DNA of 64,000 bases, from NCBI GenBank assembly GCA_964019055.1, contig OZ025211.1:3642835-3706834 (forward strand), written 5' to 3'. The stretch's first letter is position 1; each line of letters starts with the position of its first letter. Below the pieces are notes generated by a model. It worked only from the letters and a program-made list of their open reading frames with translations, did not search any database and was not told the DNA's origin. This DNA comes from Anthopleura xanthogrammica (Eukaryota; Cnidaria; Anthozoa; Actiniaria; Actiniidae). The position numbers and the translations under genes are program-made. Of the stretch, positions 44,437 to 56,600 are shown in pieces.

Positions 44437-47086
44437 ATGAATCGGAAAGATCTTTATAAGCAAGGAGTCCACAGCATTAGTAATCAAAGGACACGGAGGC
44501 GAGAACAAGAAGCTGATCTTCGCAAAGAAAGACGTGAAAGATTGTTGACATCCAAACGGATTCGCTTCGCCGAGGAAGTTGAAGCAGAAGAGAACGCAGA
44601 AGAATTCACAGTTGATCAAGTTTGTGAGTTTGCAAAAGCGATACAGAAACATGACCAGAACACTTTACATTGTTTGCGCAGCTTACGAAAAGCATTCGCT
44701 CAAGGAAGTGCATTGATTAGCACATTTTTAGGCGTTCAAAATGGGCTTCGTGCCATGGTTACTCATTTGACTGGACACAACATAGACCTCCAGCTAGAAT
44801 CTGCTTGGTGCATAACGAATATGTCTGCAGGAACTCATGAAGATACACTGACCGTTCTCAAAGCCACTGCTCCTTATCTTATTACATATCTTAGTGGACA
44901 AAATGTTCAGCTTCAAGATCAGTGTGCATGGGCTTTGGGTAATATGTCTGGAGATTCAGTGGAGTGCAGAGATCTGTTACGATCCCAAGGTATTATAGGA
45001 CCCATGGTTAACCTCTTAAAGGTAAGCTACTTAGAAAATATATTTCTGCATAAAAGCCAGTTGAGTTGACCTTCAGAACAAACTCAAGGTCAACCAATCA
45101 GGATTGAGGATTCGACATCATGTTTTGATTAGCATTTCCTATTATTTCTGCAAAGAGAATTTATGAAATACGAGCTCTTCCTTCTTTAAATTAATCGTAA
45201 ACGCTAGTCGAACTCATGGCAGAATTTTATTTCAATCAACAAGAAAAATCTACATTGTATACTCGAAAAAAACTCGAAAAATGCTAACCAAAAATAGTGA
45301 CCCATAATTTCTTTTGGGGAAGGCAATCAACTCAGCTGGAGTACATGCTTAAAAAAGTCCCATACATCTACTGTTTGTGATGTTATGTAAAAAAACAACA
45401 ACAAATAGATATGAAAAAGAAAACTAACAGATACCTTTTGTTCTAGTCTGGCCTACCATCTGCTGTTCAGTCAGCGGCATTTGCACTATCAAACCTTGCA
45501 AGAGGTCAAAACAACGCATCAGAAGAGATCATGAATGTTGGGGTAGCTCCACTTCTTGTTGACCACTTGGTGCCTGGGAAAAGCTCTATGGATCTTGTAG
45601 CTGAAGTAACTTGGGTTCTGACGTACTTGACATCAAAACCAGATAACTTGCCTCAGTTTGTTTCTTTGGGTATTATTGATTATCTGGTTAAAACATTGTT
45701 CAATGTTGTTCAAGAAAACCCAGAAAACAACCAAGTTGTTACACCAATACTGAGATGCTTAGGTAAGGGAAAACAGTTATCTTTAAGGCAGTGTGACGAT
45801 TTTTCGAACTCTGCAAAAAATTCATCATTTTGAGTTGCGAGAGTATGACTTAAGATCAGAAACTTGCAACATGTTGCCAGAAGTCGAAATTACTCTAAAA
45901 ATCATTGCAACTGGCATATTACATGGGATAAACCTTTTGTGCAATATCGTCGTTGCAAATCATCTCATGTAACATCACCCTTACAGGTTCTGTACAACAG
46001 GCTGTGAAACAATGACATATAGACTATGTATGGTAATAGTGCATATGTTCAAAAACATGCACTGTCACCTGAAATAATCCTTCAAAGATACTTTCAATTA
46101 TTATCAAACCCCAGAAACAACCTCATGGCTGATTAAAGTCAGGGCACAGATCATATTAGAATTTAGCTGGTTAGGTTTTGTGGATGGAAGAAAACCAGAG
46201 AATGCAGTTGAGAAAAACTTGAATCAAGGGAGAGACAACAAACTCTACTTACACGTGAGCAGAGTTCAGAGATCAAACCTGAGACCTCAGAGGTCTTGAT
46301 TCCAACTTGATTCCCTACAAATGCTCATCGTTCTTCAATCAGAGACCAATGGATTCTTGCTAATCAAATGATAATACTAGGATAAGAAAGTGTTATGTTG
46401 GTGGTAGCTACACAATTGATGTGTGCTTTCACACACACTTTTTATATAAAGCTAAGCTTGAGATATTGTACTCCAATAAAATGGCCAGTTCCCTTTTAGC
46501 CAATTAAAATAAGTTTGCAATCAGCTAAGTTATATTCTATGTCTAATTCATGTCAAATATTAAATTTTCTAGGAAATATAGCAAGTGGTCCAGATGAGTA
46601 TGGCAGTGTAATAATTCAAAATGGCACCTTGCTTCCCATCCTGGCGACATGTTTCCAATCCAGTCATCGGCATATTAGGAAAGAAAGCTTATGGGTCATG
46701 TCTAACCTTACTGCTGGTCCAGCAGAACATGCTGGGGCTATAGTATCATCTCCTGGTGTTATCCAAGTCATTGTACACATGTTGACTACAGAGACATATG
46801 ATATCAAGAGAGAGGTATAGGTTATATCAATAGCATATAATTTAAAACTGTCACTCCCTACTTGAATCGAACCTGTTACCCTCAGAACCTATACAACTCA
46901 CAGTGGTGAAGGGAAAGTATTTTACCACTATGTTGCCATTGTCACACACTACCACTACTATTAAAGTGTGGGCACTCAAACTATGAACACTTCAAGGCTT
47001 TTTTGTCATTTTTTCAACCGCCACCCGGTTGACTCAGTTGGTTGAGCACCGGACTTTCGTGCGGGAGGTCGTGGGTTGAGCCCCGG

Positions 47087-47125
<39 letters not shown>

Positions 47126-48030
47126 GGTGCTGCCTTTGTAATTACATCTACAAATGGTTAGACCTTCCCGTGGCTCGGCTGACCACGTAAAATGGCGGTC
47201 CCGTCTCTCCACACTACCTAACCCGGCATCGGAGGGACGTAAAAGAACCACTGAGGACGTAAAGAAACCCTGGCAGTGACCACCCTCAGTGTCTGGCTTT
47301 TACTAATGATTTCTTAATGGGTTGATTGCGGGATGGGAATGGGAGTTTTAAGGTGTTGGGAATTGGTGCAATGTACCTCGAAGGGACCTCGTGTTCTATT
47401 GTACAGCACCAGCCTGCAGGCAAGTCTCAAATCTCAAATAAAAAATAAAAAAAATTAACTATCCAATCGGCACTCTCTGTAGAAACAAAGGGATCAAGCA
47501 CTTTTAGGTACCTTCCAATAACAAATGTTATGAGGCTTAGATTTTCATAGGTTGGACAATAATCCTGCAGCCGTGATTTGCTGGATGCAAGATTTCAATC
47601 CTTGTGTAAATATTGATATCTCTTTCTATTTTGATTTCAGGCAGCCTTGACACTATGCAATGTTGCATATCACAGCGCAGAGTTTCTCAAGGCAATCCTC
47701 AGTTGTGGAGGAATGGCTGGTTTTGTAAACATACTCAAATCACATGATCAAGATGCAGTTCTCACAGGACTTCAGTTTGCTGAGATGGCATTAAGAATAT
47801 TTCCTGAATCAAAGGACAGTTTTGAAGAGGCTGAAGGAGTTGCATGCCTCGAGGGACTTGAATATAACTCGAATCAGACACTCAGGCAATATGCAAATGA
47901 CCTTTTAGACAGTTATTTTATGGACGAAATAGATGAAGGCGAAGAAATTGACAGTGAATTTAGTAGTAATCTAAATACCATGAAATCACAAGAAATTAAC
48001 ATGACTGGCTCCAATGACGACACCTCTTGA
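44437..48030 (+). CDS. TMCO6: TMCO6/importin-alpha-like armadillo-repeat protein
   Basis: Four exons, 44437-45021, 45447-45762, 46573-46814 and 47641-48030, join in frame to 510 residues. Residues about 15-45 are an importin-beta-binding-like basic segment (TRRREQEADLRKERRERLL), then armadillo repeats. The Trp-Asn ladder of importin alpha is partly kept (SAWCITNMSAG, CAWALGNMSGD, LWVMSNLTAG). The C-terminal part (LTGLQFAEMALRIFPESKDS, ACLEGLEYNSNQTLRQYAND) fits vertebrate TMCO6 better than true importin alpha. Despite its name, no clear membrane segment is visible here. A nuclear transport or adaptor role follows from the fold only. I chose the Met of MNRKDLYKQG because homology starts there; an in-frame Met lies 101 codons upstream at 44134 with no stop between, but that stretch looks non-coding. 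Confidence 0.88.
46150..46335. repeat. Dispersed SINE-like repeat, copy in TMCO6-like intron 2
   Basis: Shares GGAAGAAAACCAGAGAA, GAGAAAAACTTGAA, GGGAGAGACAACAAACTCTA and a GATCAAACCTGAGACC word with the copies at 15.9 and 41.8 kb. Decayed. Confidence 0.55.
47017..47454 (+). mobile_element. tRNA-headed SINE, full length
   Basis: The head reads TTGACTCAGTTGGTTGAGCA (A-box-like) and GGTCGTGGGTTGAGCCCC (B-box-like), in tRNA order and spacing, ending GGCCGGACCA. The body follows with GGTTAGACCTTCCCGTGG and CCTGGCAGTGACCACC, then GGTGCAATGTACCTCGAAGG and an A-rich tail (CTCAAATAAAAAATAAAA). It lies in intron 3 of the TMCO6-like gene. A truncated copy is at 14590-14730. Confidence 0.9.
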
Positions 48031-48914
48031 AATCATTGAATACAGTAGTGCTCTTTTCATTTTTGCAACAGATGTGGCCTCTAGAAAGTTGGGTATTTTG
48101 CATCTGTCAATCAAAGCATGCTTGCTCTTGAAATTTTCATGTTTAGCTTAGGAAGTGATATGAGTTAGGGGTTATGTAATTATTATCATCCATATTGCAA
48201 GCCCTAATAAACTCAAAAAGATATTAATTTTTAACCTTGGACACAGCATTTTTTATTTCAAACCATAAGTTTCCCATTGGGGATTGAGGATCTTTTTTTT
48301 TTTTTTTTTTTTGCTGCATCAAAATCAATCACTTACCATTCACAATGCAAAATAAAAACTAGCCTGTGTAGCGACGCTTCCTGGGGTTTTTAAGGGTTTG
48401 GGGGGCAAATTGACCTCAGCCAATTACAGCAATAGCTAAACACTAACCACTTTTCTTTGGATATTGAAACAGTCACCCCTTTGAAAGCATCTGGATCTGG
48501 CCATGGCGCTGGATTAGCTAAATAGGACTACGTTTTTTAACTTTAAAACATTCTCCATAAACAAGGAGTAGATTAGTAATGATTATCTGCAATAAAAGTT
48601 CGTGCTAACACAGAGGAACTGAGAGCCATCTCAACCTCTTTGTTAGATCTTTCTTCTTTCTTCAAGCAAAATAAATATTGAAATGTGGATTATTTGTGTT
48701 CAATTTTACCAGTTGCGATCCTGATTACTATATCACATGAAAACAGTTCCCCAGTCAAACAATCCAATAGCATTGCTGTACCATAACAACGGATTGTGGT
48801 ACAGTGACCCCTTAAAACCACAGGAAGCCCAATGTTAACTGCAAGTTTTCAAAACACTTCCGCATTTTCTAGGAATCCTACTGAACGTCTAAAACTACTA
48901 AAAGAAACGCCATA
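48031..48914. other. Intergenic, no gene seen
   Basis: Holds the presumed 3' untranslated region of the TMCO6-like gene, with AATAAA near 48207, a pure T run of about 20 at 48293-48312, and the upstream region of the next plus-strand gene. Confidence 0.6.
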
Positions 48915-51430
48915 ATGGTAACAATGGTAGATTTTCTACTTGCTGGGTTTTTCTTTGCTGGTATTCTGATCAATCCTTCGACGTGTCAGCCAAATGAAAC
49001 CAAGTGTTTGATGTATCTTGATGAAGTCAGGGAGATACTCGGTTCGAAAGTCCCACCGATCAATGACTCTAGAATGACAGACAACTACTACAACATATCC
49101 AGAGCCTTGTTTCCTTCAGTCCATCTGCCAGCTTTATACGTTAGAGTAACGATACAGTTTCTAAAGGACTACCAGAATGGAACTACGATGATCGATGATC
49201 AAAAGAAGAACTTGTACTTCACTTGGAGCAAAGCCTGTTCGTATGTGTCTGTTAAAGACATCAGTCTGTATGCAATGTCAGTATATTCACTCTTAACGAT
49301 ATATCCCCAGAGAAGAGAGAGGGAGTTGGTCATGACTGTGCCACCGTTTTGTGCTAAGAGTCCTTACGCTACAGACGAGAGCGAGACATGGAGATACGTC
49401 GTTTCCACGGTAAGATTCATACAGCAGATATGAATGTAATTTTTTGAAGCCATTTTGTCATGTCTACCCAACTGGGGGGGGATCCAGAAATGTACAAGGA
49501 TATCCAAAATGAAAAATGTGACAACAATAACCCTGATCTGACTTTGTAGATTTAATTGGGGGGGGGGGGGGGGGTGGTGGTGTCCGGTGCACCAGTGGAC
49601 ACCCCCCTGGATCCGCCTCTTGATACTAAACTTTCGCATTACTGTATGTAGATGCTGAGCCGTAATTGTGATGATAAAATAATAATAGATAAAAGTACAT
49701 CACTTTTTTATAGTGGGATACAAAATCAGTAAATGAATACTGGTTTCCAATTTGGCCCACTGTCACTCACACACACTACCACTACATTATATATTCTATG
49801 CATACAACTCTCAATTCACATATTGATTTTTTTATGACTGTTTACAGGGGAAAATCACCTACCTAGTAATAAATTTCCCTGTACAAACTCCATCGTGAAG
49901 CCATTTCCGTGTTGCTAGCTGCACTGCGCCACATGTTTTACAGCTAATTTACGTCAAGCGTGACTAGTAACTCGAATGTTTTGATTGCAGTTTCGGCGGC
50001 TTCGTTTGAAATTCCAAATCTCGGCGCCAACTACGATCAAAACTCCGGCAACTCAAATTATTTTTATTTCAAGAATAAATATTTTCAAGCTGATCCTTAG
50101 CGATGTGGTTGGGAAGCGAATTGTTTTGGAAAATATTTCACAATCAGTCATTATAGCAAGTCCAAAACCTAATTTTTAACTGAATTTGTTTTTGGGATAT
50201 CGGAGCCGTTGATCGGAGATTTAAAATTTAAATATGAAGTCTTGAAAACAACATTTGAAGTCTCGGATTAACTGGTCACGCGTGACGTAAATTACTGAGC
50301 TGTTATAGTGATGACTGTCTGACACAAAGTGTTGTCCTTATCACCGGTTCATAATAATGTCACGCCCTGCCACGCCCCAGGGTTGGGCGCACATAAAGGG
50401 ATAGTGTCGCCGGGAAGATGCATCTGTGTTTTTCATCACACCATGCAACATCGCGCTTATGCCGACTAACCTTTGTCTATAGTTCTTGTACATTGAGTAA
50501 AATGTGTCTTTTATTTATCCATAGCTCGAAGATATCATCATAAATCCCAAAGTTTCGGACCCTCGGCTCAACACTGCTTGCTGTGTGATCAAAGGCCATG
50601 AAGGTGATATAGCTGAATACCCTAACTTGTGGTATTTCTACTGGTTCATACTCGTGTCCTCATTCTGTGCAAGCCTCTCTCTGTGGGTTTTCATCCTACA
50701 TTGTATAACAGATGGTATGAATTCGAAGAACCAAGATTCAGAAGACAAAACGTTAACAAGAATGGTGTCTGGTGCTGCACTAAAAATGACATGTTTTACT
50801 ACTGTTATTATGTTTCTAGTAGCTTTCTGTTCAGTACTTATTCCTCAACAGATCATTCATGATCACTCCACAGACGGTGGCCGGAAAATGCCGTATTCAT
50901 ACTTTATTGCGTATAGTGTTTTCTGTTTTGTGTCGTTGGTCATTGGATTCTTTGGGTCATACAACTGTCAAGTTCATATAACTTACTTGGTAGGATCTTA
51001 CTTTCTGTTGCCATGTCTGTTCCAAACAGTTCATCATTTTCTGTGGGTGGTATGCGGAATCATTTCAGAGCCATTCTGGGCGATTCCCATTTTTCTGCTT
51101 GAGGGTTTATTCGCCGTTTCCATTCTCTTTGCTTTATTTCTTTATGAGAAGGAATTTTCTACGAATCCAGGCGAAGACGTAAATGAAGCGTTCAAGTTAA
51201 AAAATGAAATCCTGCCGGATAATAAATGTATTATATTTCATCTCGTCCTGTGTTGGGTGTCATTTGCGTTGGTACTGATAACAGTAGCTCTAATAGCTGT
51301 TAGTAATGGCAACGCTGTTAACAGCCCTACAGCAGGAGCCATAGAGGGCGTCATGACACTAATCTTTTTATGGATAGGTAAGAACTCTCGCTTAGATTTT
51401 TGGTCTAGGACGGGATCGGCGAAAAATTAA
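48915..51430 (+). CDS. Orphan membrane protein: signal peptide, Cys-rich ectodomain, seven membrane segments
   Basis: Two exons, 48915-49409 and 50525-51430, join in frame to 466 residues. The start is hydrophobic (DFLLAGFFFAGILINPSTC), a likely cleaved signal peptide. The next about 175 residues have four N-glycosylation sites (NETK, NDSR, NISR, NGTT) and five or more Cys, ending TACCVIKGHEGD. From about residue 202 I count seven hydrophobic stretches: YFYWFILVSSFCASLSLWVF, TCFTTVIMFLVAFCSVLI, YFIAYSVFCFVSLVIGFFG, YLVGSYFLLPCLFQTVHHFL, FWAIPIFLLEGLFAVSILFA, IIFHLVLCWVSFALVLITVA and GAIEGVMTLIFLWI. I do not recognise a receptor family. The last codons follow a possible donor (ATAG/GTAAGA at about 51379), so the true C-terminus may be encoded by a further exon I could not identify. 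Confidence 0.75.
49476..49620. repeat. GGATCC-ended small element
   Basis: GGGGGGGGATCCAGAAATG at the left and CCCCCCTGGATCCGCCTC at the right are partial inverses and resemble the ends of the element at 16352-16776. A 16-base G run sits inside. Located in intron 1 of the orphan membrane protein gene. Confidence 0.6.
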
Positions 51431-51582
51431 GAAAGACGAAAAGAACAAATCTACCAATAAGCCAAACAAACTTACGTACTGAATTGGCAAAAAGATGTAT
51501 GCTTACGACTACCGTCACCGTTACCGTGCCATTTGAAACATTTTGATTGGTCGAGAATCATAAACTTGTACTTCATTTGTTT

Positions 51583-51905
51583 GGTTATTTAGCAGTTATT
51601 CGCCGAAGGCGAAGTGATTATCGATGAATATTTACCGAGCGGCGAGTCTTCGAGCTGCGAGGTAAATATTCATCGATAACCACTGAGCTTGAGGTGAATA
51701 ATTGTTTTAGTATAAATAAAAAGGTGATTATTTCAAAAAAGAAAGAAGGAAACAACATTGAAAGTGAAAATATTTTATTTTTTAAAAGCGCGACGGTCAC
51801 GCTGACAGCCATTTTGTCCGAAAAGGTGATTATCGGCTGATAATCCGAGATAGAAAACCAATCAGAGCGCGCGATTTTGTATAATCACCTTTGTATTTAT
51901 ACTAA
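51583..51905. mobile_element. 323-bp miniature element, copy 1
   Basis: Nearly identical to 61957-62279. It starts TTATTCGCCGAAGGCGAAG, has a hairpin built on GGTAAATATTCATCGATAA and its inverse, then an inner pair TAGTATAAATAAAAAGGTGA and TCACCTTTGTATTTATACTA. No useful coding frame. Confidence 0.9.
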
Positions 51906-52029
51906 AATCTGATATTGCGAATACACCAATTTCGTATTCGATGCAAACCGCTGTTTTTGAAGACCACAGACTCATTTGCACAGGCCACCTCCCTGCTCAG
52001 GCTTAGCCTCGTTTATAAGTTAGCTATTC

Positions 52030-52187
52030 AGCGACATCATTAAAAGTCCGTGGGATTGGTATTATTCATCTTGCGCATTCTTTACATTACAGTTGGCTGT
52101 TGCTAATAATTTGCTAACGTCAACTTTAATGTAAAGAATGTGCAAGTTGAACTTATACTAATGTTTTGAAAATTAATGATGTCGCTA
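52030..52187. repeat. Inverted repeat of about 158 bp
   Basis: AGCGACATCATTAA and TTAATGATGTCGCT at the ends pair, as do CTTGCGCATTCTTTACATT and AATGTAAAGAATGTGCAAG inside. Likely a miniature element. Confidence 0.75.
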
Positions 52188-52656
52188 TTTACTTCATAAA
52201 GGCGCATTCTTGCTTTTGTATTTTAGACAAATGTTTCAAGAAAAAATCGTTCCTTTTATGCAAAAGAAAATGTCGAGAATTAGCAATCTGGCCAAACCGA
52301 TTTGAGAAAAAGATCACCAAATCCTGCAGAGTTCATATTGGGGGTTGAATTTTAAAGGATTTGTTAGTATGGAAAACGCACTCCTGGCCTTTGTGGCCTC
52401 GTTTTCATGTTTTTTTCTTAGTTTAAAATATTAATAACTCCTTAATGGTTAATGTTAGTACTTTAATACTTCATAACTCTGCTTATTGGTAGTATTTACT
52501 TTCATGTGGGGGTGTTTGATGTTTTGTAGACATTCATTTTCTAGTTTATGCTAATGAGATGGCGGCCATTATTAATAGTATTCACTACGTAGTTAAATAT
52601 TTGTTTAACAAATATTGTTATTTGTCATAACTTTGAACAGAATAAATATAAACAAT

Positions 52657-52972
52657 CAGGGTTCGTACAGGATCCCCTGTGAGAATTTCCAAAATTTTTC
52701 CAAAACTTTCCAAAGCCCTTTACTAGTAACTCAAATTTCCAAAACCACACATAGCGCAAAAATAAAACCAAATTCATGGATCTGAGACATTCAACATACA
52801 TTTATAAAGAAAGCAATTTTTTGCATGGTATAAGCCAGACAGGCTACAAAACATCGCTAACTTTTCCAAAGCCTCTTGGATCATAAATCAATTTTTGCAA
52901 AACTTTCCAGGTCCTGGAAAAATCCATTATCCCAAAACTTTCCAAGACTTTCCAAAACCCGTACGAACCCTG
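52657..52972. mobile_element. Miniature element with CAGGGTTCGTAC ends
   Basis: CAGGGTTCGTAC at the left and GTACGAACCCTG at the right are exact inverses. AACAAT flanks both sides directly (52651-52656 and 52973-52978). The inside is full of TTTCCAAAACTTTCC words, as in a widespread animal non-autonomous family. Probably hAT-related by its CAGGG ends, though hAT usually duplicates 8 bp. Confidence 0.8.
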
Positions 52973-53069
52973 AACAATACACCTCGTTTTTGTTTATTGA
53001 TTATTGTACTCGATATCGTTTAGCTGTTTGTACCGAAACATTTATCAAAACATCTGGGGTCTGAGCTCC

Positions 53070-53155
53070 ATTGCCTAATTTCATATCGGAATAGCATTAC
53101 CCGTCCGCAAATGTCCGGATTCGCCCCAGTCCCTCACGATATGAAATTAGGCAAT
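53070..53155. repeat. 86-bp hairpin
   Basis: ATTGCCTAATTTCATATCG and CGATATGAAATTAGGCAAT are near inverses around a 45-base loop. Confidence 0.7.
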
Positions 53156-53661
53156 GCCATGACTCGGCCAGCTTGGATGTAGTCCCAAGGTCCCCAGGGT
53201 ATTATTGCTTACCTTATCATTTTTTAGGAGAAGTAAAAAAAGGAAAAAATAACACAACATTAACTGATCAAAAATTGATTTTGGTCGATGGGCCTACCTG
53301 TGTCATGACTCTGCCGCAAAAGAGCTAGGAACTACAAAGAAAAGTAACCAATCATAAAGTTAGAATCTAGTCACGTGCGTCAAATTCAAATCGTTCCCGC
53401 GATCAAATCCGTTTCTTGATCACTTTCTACCAGAATATTTACGAAAAAATCAAGGGCTGTTCGCTCTTTCTAGAGGTAAATATGCTACTTATTCTCATAA
53501 TAACACAAGTAATCTATGAGATAACTAAGGATTTGTTTATGTGTCTCCAATTGTGAGTTTTTTACCTCTTATTACCTGTTGTTCGAGCTTTGAAATGAAA
53601 ATTTTGAGGTTCGATTGTGGGGTTACGAAACTTTAATTCGTTATATTTTTCGGTTTAAGTG

Positions 53662-56600
53662 ATGGATTCTCCTCTACTCGAAGATGAGAAGTTTGACTTC
53701 GATCTTCCGTTATCTCCAGACGAAGAAAGGTAAGCTAGTGATTGCGGTTTTCTAGCTCCTATTGTTTTTACCGAACCGATTATGACAATCAATTATATTC
53801 TGTGTCTCGTGGAAATTGGTACATAATAATATAGCGATAATAGTAAAAGGATAAATTTGTATTTATGTTAGGGATCAAGATGACGAAGACGACGAAATTT
53901 TCTTTGGTCCAGTTGGCCACAACGAACGCTGCGTGGCTGCGACTGCAGAAACTAAAGTATCCAAGTATATTGACGAAGTCGAAAACTTAAAGCCATTGAG
54001 CCCATTGAACCCTGAACAAGTCGTAGAAATATTCAAAGAAGCCACTTCTATTGCTCTTATGTTCAAGACAGGTTCCTTTGAAACTGTCTTGGGCGACCAA
54101 GACAAGAAGTCTACATGTAGTTCTGACTTTTCAGAACTAATCAGTGTTGTGGGTGAATCAAAGCGCAGAGCCTTGAAATATGAAAATACCAAAGAAAATA
54201 AAGATAACACTGCTAAAACTTTAGAAAATTCAACCAAATTATCAGAAAAACTGTCTGAAAATGAAGAGGATAAATTTGTAGTCAGAAAAAGAGTTTTGAA
54301 AGAAAGAAATATTATATCAAGTATCAACAAGGAATCTCCAAAAAGCACTAATACAAAACCACAGCTTGTGAAGAAAGGACATACTGCTGCGGCACAAACC
54401 AGGGGTAGTGGTAGTGTATCAAAACTGCAGAAGTTCAAGACAAATTCGAAAACTACTTACCAGAATTCTGTAAGTCATTTTTCTTATTTCTGGTATTTCT
54501 TATAGTCTTCAATACATAAAGTGCATTCTAAGAATTCATCATCTGAAAAAAAAAACAAGAGTCTTCTGATATCCAGAGCTTCTACACAGCCTATGTTAGA
54601 GTCATCACACATACCTCTCTAAGAGCAGATTTCACATGAGTGTGAAATTAGTAATACCACACATCATTGCTATAGCATGGATAAAGCACTAAATGTCAAA
54701 TGTTTTCATACATGACACGATCACAGCAAGTCACAAGTTTTTCATAGTCATTTGATAACTGCTCTATAATTAGCAGAGAGCATATATACTAGTTATACAA
54801 TGGTTTCGAGTGGCATACCGTGGAAAATCCCACCAGTCACTTGTAGTTTCTAGTATGCACACAAGCCTTTAGGCGAGTGTGTATACAAAGAAAATACAAG
54901 TGACAAGTGGAATATCCATGGTATGCCACGAGAAACCATTGTATAACCATTTTATCCCACACCTTAGAAAATACAAATGCGTAGATTCAATGTGCAGTGC
55001 ATGATGGGAAGGAAAAGTGAAATACCGACGAATATGCAACAGCTTTCCTGCTTTCTGATTGGCAGTATTTTCTATGGTGTGGGATAAATATATATATATA
55101 CTGGTGATGACTCTAACATCAGCTACATAGTAGATAAGGATGCACATCTTGAATCAGTGAACTTATCCAATAATTTTTCAATCTGAACAGCCTTTGAAAG
55201 TCAATAAAATGCTCATATATGGTGTCTTAGAAGACAGTCCTCAGTCTCCTGCCAATCAGGTATTTTATAGATCAGTTTTATTTTCAAGTGTCTGGTTTAC
55301 TAAAAGTTTACCTTCCTCTGCTGAAATCAACAGAAGTCCGATATCAAGAAATCAAGTATGGCAACACCAAGGAATTTTTCTTCCTCCTCTGGAAAGGCCG
55401 ACAGGTACAAGAGAAACTTCATCAGTAGAAGTACATCTTTTTGGGATAATGTTGCCTCTTATTTGTATATTAAGAATAAAAGCTTGGTTCTCACTAGAGA
55501 CGCAAGCAGACGCAACTCCTAGGTAGTGCATGTTCTCACTATGAAAAGAAGCAATGCAAACGCTTGAGAATGGAAGATTTTGTTTTTCTTGTGTTAGTTT
55601 GGGCTTGTGCTTAGATCGCTACTGAGAGCCAGTCCTGATAGTTACTAAAACTACTGTATTTTTAGGTCCTTTTCCAGCACTAAAAGTTCAAGTACAAGTG
55701 ATACTTCCTTCACAGAAGAGACTACAAAACAATCAAAGGTTTGTTTTGGGTTTTTTGCCTCTGACTAGAACAAATATGTATCTGTTATACATCTGTAGTT
55801 ATAATTACTTTTACTTTCTTTAGCTGCGAATGCCTTCTCAAAGTGGACTAAAGGCACCAGGTTTTAGCTCATGTCGCAGGAAAAGAACAAGTTCTAACTC
55901 ATCAACTTCCAGTACATCATCTACTTCTGCCCTAAATGAAACATTTACTATGACCAGATCTTCAGGATCTCCAAATTCAACCAAACAATCTAGAAGTACA
56001 AAATCACAACCAAATACAAAACCACTGCTTACTAAAATGGGTCTTTCAAAGCCCACCTTTGCCAAGCCAAATGATGTCCCAAAAGCTAGCAAACTGCAGC
56101 CTTTGAAAGCTTTGCAACGGGCTCCTGCTGGCTCGGCAAGGAGTATGTCAGCTACTGGTCTAAAAAGTCCAGCACAGACAAAAAGTATCCCAAGAGCAGC
56201 TAGTGCCGGGTCAACACCTTTAAGAGCTCAGACTCCTAAAGCCGACAGAACACCTAGCAAGGGAACCACACCCATCAGACGTCGAAGCAGCATTAATACC
56301 TCTACTAATACAACAGCAAAGAAAAGGCAGGGTGGTTTGGTACCTCCGAATGACATAGTTAAAAAGCCAAATACTCCTACCGTGAGAAAAAATGCAGTTG
56401 CTTCAACTAGTTTAGCTGTACAAAGAAGAAATAATGAGGCTACAAAAGGCGAGAGAAAAATTGAAAAGCCGGGCAAAGATGCAAAACCGATAACACCTGA
56501 AAGAAGATTGAATGTAGATGAAAAATTTATCACAACTCCAAAAAATACAGGTACTAAATTTTTTTTTTAAATCTTCTTTTTCAAGGCTAGCACTCGCTAG

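Noticed and set aside
47017..47090. Functional tRNA gene
   Set aside because: The A and B boxes are present, but the stems are imperfect, and the sequence continues into a SINE body and A-rich tail.
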